A DNA stretch of 64,000 bases from Desemzia sp. RIT 804. GTDB taxonomy: Bacteria > Bacillota > Bacilli > Lactobacillales > Carnobacteriaceae. Under the pieces are notes generated by a model. That model did not search any database and was not told the DNA's origin. It saw only the letters and a program-made list of their open reading frames with translations. Positions 7,916 through 19,167 of the stretch are shown one piece after another. The stretch spans positions 216,218 to 280,217 of the forward strand of contig NZ_JAFEMV010000005.1 of assembly GCF_016892605.1 (NCBI RefSeq). Direction: 5' to 3'. Position 1 is the first letter of the stretch. Each line of letters opens with the position of its first letter. Position numbers and translations under genes: made by a program.

Positions 7916-9642
7916 TGGTTTAATTCCTCCTCACTTAGTTGAGATGATGCAATTTCATGATAAAGAGGACTAGTTTGCAATAACTCTTTATGTGTTCCTT
8001 TTGCAACGATTTCGCCTTCATCAAGTAAGATGATTTGATCAGCATTCATAATAGAACTAACTCGTTGTCCTACGACAATTGTTGTAGCATTTTGAGTTAC
8101 TTGGCTCAATTCGTTTCTTAAAATAGCATCCGTTTTAAAGTCAAGCGCTGAGAAACTATCATCAAATACATAAATGCTCGGTTTTCGAATAATGGATCTA
8201 GCTATTGAAAGACGTTGTTTTTGTCCGCCTGACAAGTTGCTTCCACCTTCAGATAAAACAGTTTCATAATGGTTCTTCAATCGTTCAATAAATTCTTTCG
8301 ATTGTGAAACCTCTGAAGCTTCTTCAATCTCACTACGACTGGCATCCCAGTTACCGTATTTTAAGTTTTCCGTAATCGTTCCGGTGAACAATAAAGCTTT
8401 CTGCGGAGTAAAACCGATCTTACGACGTAAAGCTTTCAAGTTATAGTCACGGATATCTACGCCATCTACTAAAATACGCCCCTCAGTAACATCATAAAAA
8501 CGTGGAATCAGTTGTACAATGGATGATTTTCCACTACCAGTTGATCCAATAAAAGCAACTGTTTCTCCAGGTTTAGATTCAAAACTGATATTTTTCAGTA
8601 CGGGTTTATCTGCATCTGGATAAGCAAACCCTACATTATCAAATGTAATGTAGCCTTCTGTTTCAGTAGCTAGAACACCATGTTCATTTGGATCGATAGA
8701 ACTTTGTTTTTCTAATACTTCTTTTAGTCGGTTTGCACTAACTGAAGCTCTTGGATACATAATAAAAATATTTGCAAACATGAGTAATGAGAATAAAGCA
8801 TGGAATGCATACTCGATAAAAGCCACTAATACACCAACTTGGACGTTTCCAGCAGCAATTTGTTGGGCACCAAGCCAAACGATTACGATAATAACAACGT
8901 TGATAATAAGTGAAAAACCGGGTTGAGTAAGAGCGACTAATTTAAATAATCGAGAAGACACTTTTCGATAATCATTATTGGTATCGTTAAAGCGGTCTTC
9001 TTGGAATTCTTCACGATTGAACGCTCGAATAACGCGTAGTCCAGTCAAGCTTTCCCTCAAAATTCGGTTGATATTATCTAGAAGTGATTGTTGCTTTTTA
9101 GATAAAGGCTGGGTAGCTCTAGCTATTAATACGATCAAAAGAACAATAAAAGGTATTGCAGGAAGTACGGCTAGTGCCAATGTAGGACTAGTTTGCACTA
9201 TAAGTACACCACTCACGATCAACATTAGTGGAGTGACCACACCAAGACGTAAAATCATTTCTGTGAATTGCAGCAATACGAATGCATCGGTTGTAATTCG
9301 AGTTCCAAGAGAAGAAACGCCAATTTCATTGTACTCGGCATGAGAAAATTTCATCATGCTTGTGTAAACGTCATTTCGTATATCCATAGTCATTGTACTA
9401 ACGACCTTGCTGGATGCATAAGAATTCACGATTCTTCCAGCGAATCCAAAAATTGTCAGAAGGAGCATAAAAAATGCATACTGCCAAATTAATGAACTAT
9501 TGCCTGGAATGATTGCATTATCAATCATTTGTGCCAACAAAGTAGGAAGGCCTAAATTGATCAAAATAAATCCTAAAGCTCCAATAACATTGATAGCTAG
9601 TAATTTAGGATATTTTCGAAGATACTGCCAAATAAATTTCAT
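7912..9642 (-). CDS. Heterodimeric ABC exporter subunit with degenerate catalytic site (EfrA/LmrC/BmrC type)
   Basis: Six membrane helices followed by an ABC domain with Walker A near residue 366 (GSTGSGKSS) and an intact LSGGQKQRLSIAR signature. The Walker B is followed by Asp instead of Glu (VFDDSFSALD, near residue 494), so one of the two ATP sites of the dimer should hydrolyse poorly. This complements the neighbour, which has a good Walker B but a poor signature. Together they form one consensus and one degenerate site, as in TM287/288 and LmrCD. First gene of a two-gene operon; a palindrome and a hairpin lie in its upstream region. Confidence 0.9.
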   Translation of the reverse strand: MKFIWQYLRKYPKLLAINVIGALGFILINLGLPTLLAQMIDNAIIPGNSSLIWQYAFFMLLLTIFGFAGRIVNSYASSKVVSTMTMDIRNDVYTSMMKFSHAEYNEIGVSSLGTRITTDAFVLLQFTEMILRLGVVTPLMLIVSGVLIVQTSPTLALAVLPAIPFIVLLIVLIARATQPLSKKQQSLLDNINRILRESLTGLRVIRAFNREEFQEDRFNDTNNDYRKVSSRLFKLVALTQPGFSLIINVVIIVIVWLGAQQIAAGNVQVGVLVAFIEYAFHALFSLLMFANIFIMYPRASVSANRLKEVLEKQSSIDPNEHGVLATETEGYITFDNVGFAYPDADKPVLKNISFESKPGETVAFIGSTGSGKSSIVQLIPRFYDVTEGRILVDGVDIRDYNLKALRRKIGFTPQKALLFTGTITENLKYGNWDASRSEIEEASEVSQSKEFIERLKNHYETVLSEGGSNLSGGQKQRLSIARSIIRKPSIYVFDDSFSALDFKTDAILRNELSQVTQNATTIVVGQRVSSIMNADQIILLDEGEIVAKGTHKELLQTSPLYHEIASSQLSEEELNQ

Positions 9643-9699
9643 ATATATAAACGCTCCTTACTTTAATTTTATTTTTAATAACAAAGTTAACATAATGAA

Positions 9700-9733
9700 A
9701 CAAAAGAAACGGCCTAATGCGGATGCACTAGGC
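9700..9733 (-). terminator. Hairpin between nrdF and the exporter operon (terminator or attenuator)
   Basis: GCCTAATGC (9712-9720) and GCACTAGGC (9725-9733) pair with one mismatch. On the minus strand the stem is followed by CGTTTCTTTTG, a weak T-rich tail. It could end the nrd transcript or attenuate the exporter operon. Confidence 0.5.
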
Positions 9734-9765
9734 TCAATGACTTTATTTTAAATTTTTATCAGACT

Positions 9766-9781
9766 AAAAGCAATTGCTTTT
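9766..9781. promoter_or_regulatory. Perfect 16-bp palindrome upstream of the ABC exporter
   Basis: AAAAGCAATTGCTTTT is perfectly self-complementary with no loop. It sits about 125 bp before the exporter start and 78 bp after the nrdF stop. This is a candidate operator; no regulator gene is adjacent. Confidence 0.35.
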
Positions 9782-9858
9782 TACTAAATCTGTCTGTTTT
9801 TTTACCTTAAAAGACTTAAATGTTAACAGAGCTATTTAAAACGCTGAAATGGGTCGTT

Positions 9859-10821
9859 TTAGACGCTCCATTTTTCGTAATCTTCATCGGCCATTGATTC
9901 GACCATTCCTACTAAATATCCATTACCTACTTGCGAGAAGAAGTCATGGTTTGAAGTTCCGGTAGAGATTCCATTCATGATGACCGGATCTACATCATCC
10001 GAAGTATCGGGGAATAGAGGGTCAAAGCCTAAATTTTGCAATGCTTTGTTGGCATTATAGCGCAAGAAAACTTTGACACGCTCAGTCCAACCCATCTCAT
10101 CATACAAATATTGAGTGTAGTTTACTTCATTTTGATAAAGAGTAAACAATAATTCGTAAGTCCAATTTTTTAATTGTTCTTGTTCATTTTCAGGCAATTG
10201 ATTATACGCAATTTGAAATTTATACCCAATATAAGTTCCGTGAACGGATTCGTCGCGCAAAATCAATTTGATGATTTCAGCTACGTTAGGCAACTTATTA
10301 TTACCTAAATAATGAAGTGGGGCGAAGAACCCTGAATAGAATAAGAAAGATTCGAGTAACACGCTCGCCACTTTCCGCTCCAAATCAGTACCGTTTTGGT
10401 AAATGTTGTTGATGATTTCTGCTTTCTTTTGCAGCATTTCGTTCGTGTTGGTCCATTGGAAAATCTCGTCAATTTCTGATTTGGTGTTCAGTGTACTAAA
10501 GATAGCACTGTAACTTTTAGCGTGCATAGATTCCATGAACTGAATATTATTGTAAACAGCTTCTTCGTGTTGAGTACGAATCGAATCTTTTAAAGAAGCT
10601 ACTCCGTCTTGTGATTGAAGAGTATCTAGTAAAGTAAGTCCACCAAAAACTTTTCCCATCATATCTTGTTCTTCTTTTGGAAGGTTATACCAATCGTTTA
10701 AATCATTTGAGACGGGGATACGAGTATCTGTCCAAAATTGTTCGACCAATTTTTCCCAAGTTAATTTATCAATCATATCCTCAATCTTGTTCCAGTTTAT
10801 AGCATGATATTGTTCTGTCAT
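9859..10821 (-). CDS. nrdF: Class Ib ribonucleotide reductase beta subunit NrdF
   Basis: Radical-generating small subunit, 320 residues. Metal ligands expected for the family are visible as Asp66 (LLDTLQ), Glu97 and His100 (FMESMHAKSYS), with the radical tyrosine at Tyr104. In class Ib enzymes a Mn2-Tyr or Fe2-Tyr cofactor is assembled with the help of NrdI. It works with NrdE to make dNTPs. The gene is transcribed with nrdHIE but is separated from nrdE by an unusual 580-bp repeat-filled gap. A ribosome site, AAGGAG, lies 11 bp before the ATG. Confidence 0.96.
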   Translation of the reverse strand: MTEQYHAINWNKIEDMIDKLTWEKLVEQFWTDTRIPVSNDLNDWYNLPKEEQDMMGKVFGGLTLLDTLQSQDGVASLKDSIRTQHEEAVYNNIQFMESMHAKSYSAIFSTLNTKSEIDEIFQWTNTNEMLQKKAEIINNIYQNGTDLERKVASVLLESFLFYSGFFAPLHYLGNNKLPNVAEIIKLILRDESVHGTYIGYKFQIAYNQLPENEQEQLKNWTYELLFTLYQNEVNYTQYLYDEMGWTERVKVFLRYNANKALQNLGFDPLFPDTSDDVDPVIMNGISTGTSNHDFFSQVGNGYLVGMVESMADEDYEKWSV

Positions 10822-10885
10822 TGCATCAACTTCTCCTTACTTTCGAGTTTATATGGCTAAGGTGTTATTGCAGTAGGAGATTGGT

Positions 10886-10912
10886 GCTTCTCTATTTTTA
10901 TAGTAGAGAAGC
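10886..10912. repeat. Short hairpin at the nrdF-proximal end of the repeat array
   Basis: GCTTCTCTA (10886-10894) pairs with the TAGTAGAGAAGC arm ending at 10912. It shares TAGTAGAG with the array linker, so it may be a reduced or residual unit. Confidence 0.5.
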
Positions 10913-10915
10913 TTC

Positions 10916-11404
10916 CTCCGCATCCTAGTAGAGCTGCGAAAGCCAGAGATTTTGGAAAAAGATGAAAAATTTTGTGGTTGATAAACACCACAATAATTTT
11001 TCCCTATTTTCCTTCATCTCTTTCAGGCTTTCTCCGCATCTTTTAGTAGAGTTGCGTGGCCTAGCAATTTTGCAAAAAAGATAAATTTTAATTGGGATGA
11101 AAAGAATCCCATTTAAAATTTCCTATTTTTGCTTCATTGCTCCCAGGCCCACTCCGCATCTTTTAGTAGAGCTGCGTGGACCAGCAATTTTGCAAAAAAG
11201 ATAAAATTTGATTGGGGTAAAAAGCACCCCATTCAAATTTTCCTATTTTTGCTTCATTGCTCCCAGGCCCACTCCGCATCCTTTAGTAGAGCTGCGGTCG
11301 CTTGACTCTCGGGAAAATCATTCTCTTTTTTGAGGATAAAAAGCATCCTCTAAAAAGAGAATAGATTTTCCTTTCGAGTCAGAACAGCGACCTCCGCATC
11401 CTTA
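10916..11404 (-). repeat. Four tandem about 120-bp structured repeats between nrdE and nrdF
   Basis: The linker CTCCGCATC...AGAGCTGCG starts at 10916, 11032, 11152 and 11272, and a partial copy at 11392 runs into the nrdE stop. Spacings are 116, 120, 120 and 120 bp. Between linkers lie four long hairpins: 10935-11038, 11053-11158, 11173-11278 and 11293-11398. In mRNA sense each has a TGCG/CGCA base, a GAG bulge, a variable 6-bp helix, a 4-nt bulge, a second variable 6-bp helix, a GAA/AAA-type internal loop and a long AT-rich upper stem. Arm sequences differ between copies but stay paired: AAAGCC/GGCTTT, TGGGCC/GGTCCA and GTCGCT/AGCGAC for the first helix, and AGAGAT/ATCTCT, AGCAAT/ATTGCT and TGACTC/GAGTCA for the second. 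No protein is encoded. I cannot name the family. Confidence 0.9.
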
Positions 11405-13579
11405 GATCGTGCAGCTTTCGCATTGGTTGGAGCCTATTTCTTCTGAGTTTTCTGTGAAAGTTCTGACGTAGTAAATGGATTTGATGCCTTTTTTCCATGC
11501 GTAGTGTCTTAAAATGTTTAAGTCACGCGTGGTTTGTTTATTGGTACGGCCAATTTTCCATTCGTATAATCCAGAAGGTATTTCAGATCTCATGAAGAGT
11601 GTCAAACTCATACCTTGGTCGATGTGTTTTTGAGCTGCTGCATAGACATCGATCACTTTACGCATATCGATATCGTAAGCAGAAGTATAGTAAGGCAACG
11701 TTTCATTCGATAAATAAGGAGCAGGGTAATAAGTTTTACCCGTTTTCTTTTCTTGGCGTTCTTCGATCAAACGAGTGATCGGGTGTAAACTGGAAGACGT
11801 TTCGTTTACATAACTGATAGAACCAGTAGGCGCTACAGCTAAACGGTTTTGGTGATATAATCCGCCCGTCATGATTGAAGTTTTTAAAGCTTCCCAATCT
11901 GCTGCTGTAGGTACTTGCAAACCATCAAATAAATGTTGCACTTTCTCGTTAGCAAATTTGAAATCTTCGGCAATGTATTTGTCAAAGTATTCTCCACTAG
12001 CGTACTTAGATTTCTCAAAGTTACGGAAAGATAGATTGCGTTCCATCGCGATCTGGTTGCTGGCTTTCAACGTATAGTAATTCAACAACATGAAATAAGC
12101 GTCTGTAAATTCAACTGATTCAGGCGAACCGTAAGAAATTTGATTCAATGCCAAGTAAGTGTGCAGTCCCATCGCGCCTAAACCGATAGTGTGGTAGTGG
12201 TCATTTCCGTTTTTGATCGATGGAACAGCTGAAATGCTGGATTGATCAGTAACAGTCGTTAACGCACGAACCATCGCGTCCACTGATTTACCAAAATCTG
12301 GTGACTTCATCAAATTCACAATATTGGTTGAGCCTAAATTACAGCTAATATCGGTACCTAGCGTTTCATACGACTGGTCGTTATTGATCAATGACGGTTC
12401 TTGGATTTGCAAGATTTCACTACACAAGTTACTCATCGTGATCGTTCCATAAACTGGGTTTTCGCGATTTGCTGTATCGATGTTGATGATATATGGGTAT
12501 CCAGATTCTTGTTGTAATTTTGAAATTTCATTTTCCAAGTCACGTGCACGAATTTTTGATTTGCGTACTTCTTCGTTATTGACTAGATTGTCGTACTCAG
12601 CTGTAATGTCTACATAAGAAAAAGGTCTGCCGTAGATTCGTTCTACATCATAAGGACTGAACAAGTACATTTGCTCATCATGAGCACACAGTTCATAAAA
12701 TTTATCAGGTACGGTCAAACCAAGAGAAAGTGTCTTCACACGAACTTTTTCATCTGCATTTTCTTTTTTAGTGGATAAGAAAGAAACGATATCAGGGTGG
12801 AATACGTTCAAATAAACCGCTCCAGCGCCGTTACGTTGACCTAATTGGTTAGAATAGCTAAAGCTGTCTTCCAATAATTTCATGACAGGGACAACGCCGC
12901 TTGATGCATTTTCAATTTTTTTGATCGGGTCTCCTGCAGCACGTAAGTTGGACAAGTTCACTCCAACTCCACCACCGATACGAGACAACTGCAAAGCACT
13001 GTTGATGACACGACCAATACTGTTCATATCGTCTGTTGCTTGGATCAAGAAACAAGACACCAATTCTCCACGACGTTTTCGTCCAGCATTTAAGAATGTA
13101 GGAGTAGCAGGTTGGTAGCGTTGGTTAATAATTTCATCCGCGATCGTCCAAGCTAATTCTTTATCGCCATCAGCCAAGTATAATGCATTAAAGACGATTC
13201 GGTCTTCGTAACGTTCCAAGAATCTTTGGCCATCATTTGTTTTCAATGCATATTGAGTGTAGAATTTGTAAGCTGACATAAATGAACGGAAGCGGAATTT
13301 ACGATTGTAGATTTCGTTAAACAAATCTTTAACAAATTCTCTATCGTATTGGTTTAAAAATTCTTCTTCGATATAATCGTTGGTGATCAAGTAGTTCAAT
13401 TTTTCATCTAAAGTATAGAAGAAAACTGTATTCGGATTCACATATTCTAAAAAGTAAGCACGCACTGCTTCACGATCTTTGTGTAATGGGATTGATCCAT
13501 CTACTGGTCGGTTCAATTCATTGTTCAGTTTAAAATAAGTGACCTCTTTGGGTTTTGTAGCTAATTTAGGCTTTTCCAA
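11402..13579 (-). CDS. nrdE: Class Ib ribonucleotide reductase alpha subunit NrdE
   Basis: Catalytic subunit, 725 residues, reducing ribonucleoside diphosphates by radical chemistry. The active-site regions SNLCSEI and CNLGSTN are present. The C-terminal redox pair is Cys720 and Cys723 (NQCESCTI), which NrdH re-reduces. No N-terminal ATP-cone is evident, as usual for class Ib. The start is TTG with a GGTGA ribosome site inside nrdI, overlapping nrdI by 14 bp. No intein or intron interrupts it. The stop codon coincides with the beginning of the tandem repeat array downstream. Confidence 0.96.
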   Translation of the reverse strand: MEKPKLATKPKEVTYFKLNNELNRPVDGSIPLHKDREAVRAYFLEYVNPNTVFFYTLDEKLNYLITNDYIEEEFLNQYDREFVKDLFNEIYNRKFRFRSFMSAYKFYTQYALKTNDGQRFLERYEDRIVFNALYLADGDKELAWTIADEIINQRYQPATPTFLNAGRKRRGELVSCFLIQATDDMNSIGRVINSALQLSRIGGGVGVNLSNLRAAGDPIKKIENASSGVVPVMKLLEDSFSYSNQLGQRNGAGAVYLNVFHPDIVSFLSTKKENADEKVRVKTLSLGLTVPDKFYELCAHDEQMYLFSPYDVERIYGRPFSYVDITAEYDNLVNNEEVRKSKIRARDLENEISKLQQESGYPYIINIDTANRENPVYGTITMSNLCSEILQIQEPSLINNDQSYETLGTDISCNLGSTNIVNLMKSPDFGKSVDAMVRALTTVTDQSSISAVPSIKNGNDHYHTIGLGAMGLHTYLALNQISYGSPESVEFTDAYFMLLNYYTLKASNQIAMERNLSFRNFEKSKYASGEYFDKYIAEDFKFANEKVQHLFDGLQVPTAADWEALKTSIMTGGLYHQNRLAVAPTGSISYVNETSSSLHPITRLIEERQEKKTGKTYYPAPYLSNETLPYYTSAYDIDMRKVIDVYAAAQKHIDQGMSLTLFMRSEIPSGLYEWKIGRTNKQTTRDLNILRHYAWKKGIKSIYYVRTFTENSEEIGSNQCESCTI

Positions 13580-13937
13580 GGTCGTTCACCGCTTTCTTTA
13601 ATTTTTTTACATCTTCATCATTCCCTTGAAATTCAAAGGTATGTATTAAAGGGACATCATATTCTTTTGCTAAATCTTTCGCTGTAAACACAAACAACTG
13701 TCCAAAATTTAAGTTTCCGCCACCGGCAATGCCCTTAAAGTATTGTTTGTTATTTGCCGTTTCGAGAAAATCATTTAAAATTTCGGTAGCTTCTTTCTCA
13801 TAGGTCGGTGTAACGATCACAAAAGGTTCGTTAATACTGATAAATGGATTTGTCGGAGTCAATTCCAACAAATCCATATCTAATTTTTGAACAAATTTTC
13901 TCGTTTGGCCGGTCAAAGAAATATAAACTATTTTCAT
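13566..13937 (-). CDS. nrdI: NrdI flavodoxin-like RNR activator
   Basis: A 123-residue flavodoxin-like protein. The N-terminal phosphate-binding loop (YISLTGQTRKFV) and the later GGGNLNFG segment, which contacts the flavin, are characteristic. In class Ib systems reduced NrdI supplies the oxidant that loads the NrdF manganese cofactor. It overlaps nrdH by 4 bp and nrdE by 14 bp, so the three genes are translationally linked. Confidence 0.94.
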   Translation of the reverse strand: MKIVYISLTGQTRKFVQKLDMDLLELTPTNPFISINEPFVIVTPTYEKEATEILNDFLETANNKQYFKGIAGGGNLNFGQLFVFTAKDLAKEYDVPLIHTFEFQGNDEDVKKLKKAVNDLGKA

Positions 13938-14167
13938 GCTAATTGATCTAATAGATCCGGGCGGAATCCATTAAACGCGTCTTGTCCATCAGCTAAGATG
14001 ACAGGAACAGAACTGAAACCTAGCTCTTTTACTTCTGCTAATGCTGCTTCAGATTCAAAAATATCTTTGATTTCGTAAAGTACACCTTTATCATCTAGGT
14101 ATTTTTTGGTAAAATTGCATTGCATGCAATTTGGTTTTGAGTAGATTACAATAGTTTTATCAGCCAT
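13934..14167 (-). CDS. nrdH: NrdH glutaredoxin-like electron donor
   Basis: A 77-residue redoxin with the active-site pair Cys14 and Cys17 in the motif NCMQC, plus the conserved SSVPVI cis-proline segment. It reduces the C-terminal disulfide of NrdE, being recharged by thioredoxin reductase. It is the first gene of the nrd operon. The promoter and two NrdR-box-like sites are directly upstream. Confidence 0.94.
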   Translation of the reverse strand: MADKTIVIYSKPNCMQCNFTKKYLDDKGVLYEIKDIFESEAALAEVKELGFSSVPVILADGQDAFNGFRPDLLDQLA

Positions 14168-14204
14168 TTTTTATTCTCCTTTGAACATTTCATTTGATAA
14201 TTCA

Positions 14205-14233
14205 ATTCTACATCGCTTTAAAGATAGATGCAA
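14205..14233 (-). promoter_or_regulatory. Promoter of the nrd operon
   Basis: On the minus strand: TTGCAT (14233-14228), a 17-bp spacer and TAGAAT (14210-14205). It is 38 bp upstream of the nrdH start. Confidence 0.65.
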
Positions 14234-14240
14234 TGTTTAA

Positions 14241-14256
14241 ATACTACATTTAGATT
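14241..14256. promoter_or_regulatory. NrdR-box-like site (proximal)
   Basis: ATACTACATTTAGATT is a degenerate match to the NrdR consensus ACACWATATATWGTGT. It lies 8 bp upstream of the nrd -35 element and has its centre 41 bp from the better site. Confidence 0.45.
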
Positions 14257-14281
14257 AAATAACTCAAACGATAAGCTGGAA

Positions 14282-14297
14282 ACACAATATGTAGTGT
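14282..14297. promoter_or_regulatory. NrdR box (distal, strong match)
   Basis: ACACAATATGTAGTGT closely matches the palindromic NrdR consensus. NrdR is the ATP/dATP-sensing repressor of ribonucleotide reductase genes. Together with the proximal site it gives a pair on the same DNA face (about four helical turns). Confidence 0.75.
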
Positions 14298-14330
14298 TTT
14301 GCAAGCTTTTTTATTTTTGTCTAAAACCGC

Positions 14331-14370
14331 AAAAAAGACCTCCATTATGCGCTTCGATGGAAGTCTTTTA
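14331..14370 (-). terminator. Terminator of the glutamine amidotransferase gene
   Basis: AAGACTTCCAT and ATGGAGGTCTT on the minus strand with a TTTTTT tail. A T-run on the other side makes it potentially bidirectional. Confidence 0.8.
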
Positions 14371-14390
14371 TTTTTTTTATAAAACATTTT

Positions 14391-15134
14391 TTATAGAGCA
14401 GGTACTTTATTTTTTTTCACGCGACTAACAAATTCGGTAAACAGCTGCTGCATTTTTTCATCGGTTTTGATCATCAATTCTGGATGCCATTGAACGGCTA
14501 CGATGCTTGTGTCAGGATCCTTAGCTTCGAATCCTTCGATCAAACGATCTTTGCTCCAAGCGACAGCTTCAAATGGATCAGCTAATTCTTTAATAGCTTG
14601 GTGATGATAAGAATTGACGACATAAGTTGGTCCATAAATTTTAGCCAAACGACTATCCGGATCGATGGTCACTGTGTGAGCACCATTGTCGTACATCGTT
14701 TGTTGGACATGTTGCACTGTTAAATCTGAATAAGAACTAGCCAAATCTTGGTACAAGGTGCCTCCAAAAGCTACATTCAAAATCTGCATTCCGCGACAAA
14801 CAGCCAAAATAGGTTTCTTTTGTTGGATAGCTTCATTGATCAGAGCTATTTCAAAAGTATCTCGAACAGGGCTAGTTGTTCCTAAAGCAGGAATAGGTTC
14901 TTCACCGTACAGTAAAGGAGAAACATCTTGTCCTCCAGCTAACAATAATCCATCTATACGAGAAACGTATTCTTTGGCATCATTAGGATTTCCAAGCGGA
15001 ATAACAGAAGGCAATCCAAAAGCGGTAGTGATTCCTTCAATAAAACCTTGAGGAGTATACGTGATCGGTAAACCAACAAAGTCGGGAGATTGCTGAGTTA
15101 AAATATTTCCTGGAATTCCAATAATCGGTTTCAT
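14391..15134 (-). CDS. Class I glutamine amidotransferase-like hydrolase (PuuD/peptidase C26 family)
   Basis: A 247-residue amidohydrolase. The nucleophile elbow is VCRGMQILN with Cys113; His217 and Glu219 (VQWHPE) complete the triad. The family includes gamma-glutamyl-gamma-aminobutyrate hydrolase PuuD and uncharacterised paralogues, so the substrate is a gamma-glutamyl compound at best guess. No putrescine catabolic genes are adjacent. The ATG at 15134 (MKPIIGIPGN) has AAGGAAG eight bases upstream. An in-frame upstream start would add ten unlikely residues. Confidence 0.85.
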   Translation of the reverse strand: MKPIIGIPGNILTQQSPDFVGLPITYTPQGFIEGITTAFGLPSVIPLGNPNDAKEYVSRIDGLLLAGGQDVSPLLYGEEPIPALGTTSPVRDTFEIALINEAIQQKKPILAVCRGMQILNVAFGGTLYQDLASSYSDLTVQHVQQTMYDNGAHTVTIDPDSRLAKIYGPTYVVNSYHHQAIKELADPFEAVAWSKDRLIEGFEAKDPDTSIVAVQWHPELMIKTDEKMQQLFTEFVSRVKKNKVPAL

Positions 15135-15418
15135 CAAAACACTTCCTTTCCAAAAACAAACCAATCCATTATGGTTAGCCTTATTTTACATGAATCAACA
15201 AGAAAAAGGTAGTATGACTATATATTTAAGGAAGAAAACACTTCTGTATATCATTGTGTTTTATTGAACATAAAACAGACGTGTAAAGGTTGTTTATGTC
15301 TGAAATGTTGTGTAAACAATAGGGTATTATTGTTCAATTATGTATAAAGTAATGAAAATATACGATTCTTCTGTTATTATTAGCTTATTAAATGAAGCAG
15401 AGAAAAGAGGGATTCTTC

Positions 15419-16192
15419 ATGTCGATTTTAGAAATCAAAGATTTACATGTTTCTATAGAAGAAAAGGAAATTTTAAAAGGGGTCAATTTGATCATCAAAA
15501 CGGGAGAAATCCATGCTATTATGGGACCGAACGGAACAGGGAAATCAACCTTATCAGCAGCTATCATGGGACATCCAAGCTATATAGTCACAAAAGGCGA
15601 GATTTTATTGGACGGAGAAAATGTACTGGAGATGGAAGTAGACGAACGTGCTCGAGCGGGATTATTTTTAGCGGTTCAATACCCAAGTGAGATCGCTGGA
15701 GTCACTAACGCCGAATTCATGCGGGCAGCTATCAATTCCAGAAGAGCAGAAAATGACAAAATCGGCGTCATGTCATTTATCAAAAAGCTTGATGAAAAAA
15801 TGGCAGTATTGGATATGCCGGAAGAAATGGCTGAACGTTATTTGAACGAAGGTTTTTCCGGCGGGGAGAAAAAACGGAATGAAATCTTACAATTGATGAT
15901 GATTGAACCAACATTTGCGATTTTGGATGAAATTGATTCAGGATTGGATATCGATGCCTTGCAAGTAGTGGCTAAAGGAGTCAATGCGATGCGTGGAGAG
16001 CGTTTTGGCTCATTGATTATTACGCATTACCAACGCTTATTGAATTATATCGTGCCAGATGTGGTGCACATCATGATGAATGGAAAAGTGGTCTTGACTG
16101 GTGGAGCTGAATTGGCTAAACGTTTAGAAAGCGAAGGATATAAAGGAATCAGCGAAGATCTAGGTCTAGAAGTAGAAAGCATAGAAGGTTAG
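15419..16192 (+). CDS. sufC: Fe-S assembly ATPase SufC
   Basis: ABC-type ATPase of the SufBCD scaffold. Walker A is at residues 36-44 (GPNGTGKST), the signature is FSGGEKKRNEILQ, and Walker B is FAILDEIDSGLD, all diagnostic for SufC. It is soluble and powers conformational change of SufB-SufD during cluster assembly. ATG 15419 is chosen because AGAGG lies upstream, and the preceding in-frame residues do not belong to the family. First gene of the sufC-sufD-sufS-sufU-sufB operon, the standard Firmicutes order. Confidence 0.96.
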   Translation: MSILEIKDLHVSIEEKEILKGVNLIIKTGEIHAIMGPNGTGKSTLSAAIMGHPSYIVTKGEILLDGENVLEMEVDERARAGLFLAVQYPSEIAGVTNAEFMRAAINSRRAENDKIGVMSFIKKLDEKMAVLDMPEEMAERYLNEGFSGGEKKRNEILQLMMIEPTFAILDEIDSGLDIDALQVVAKGVNAMRGERFGSLIITHYQRLLNYIVPDVVHIMMNGKVVLTGGAELAKRLESEGYKGISEDLGLEVESIEG

Positions 16193-16203
16193 GAGGAAAC
16201 GAC

Positions 16204-19152
<2,949 letters not shown>

Positions 19153-19167
19153 AGGAGGCAAAAACAG

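Noticed and set aside
10916..11404. CRISPR array
   Set aside because: The about 25-bp repeats at even 120-bp spacing look CRISPR-like at first sight. The intervening segments are palindromic and two of them are nearly identical, there are no cas genes, and spacer length is far too great.
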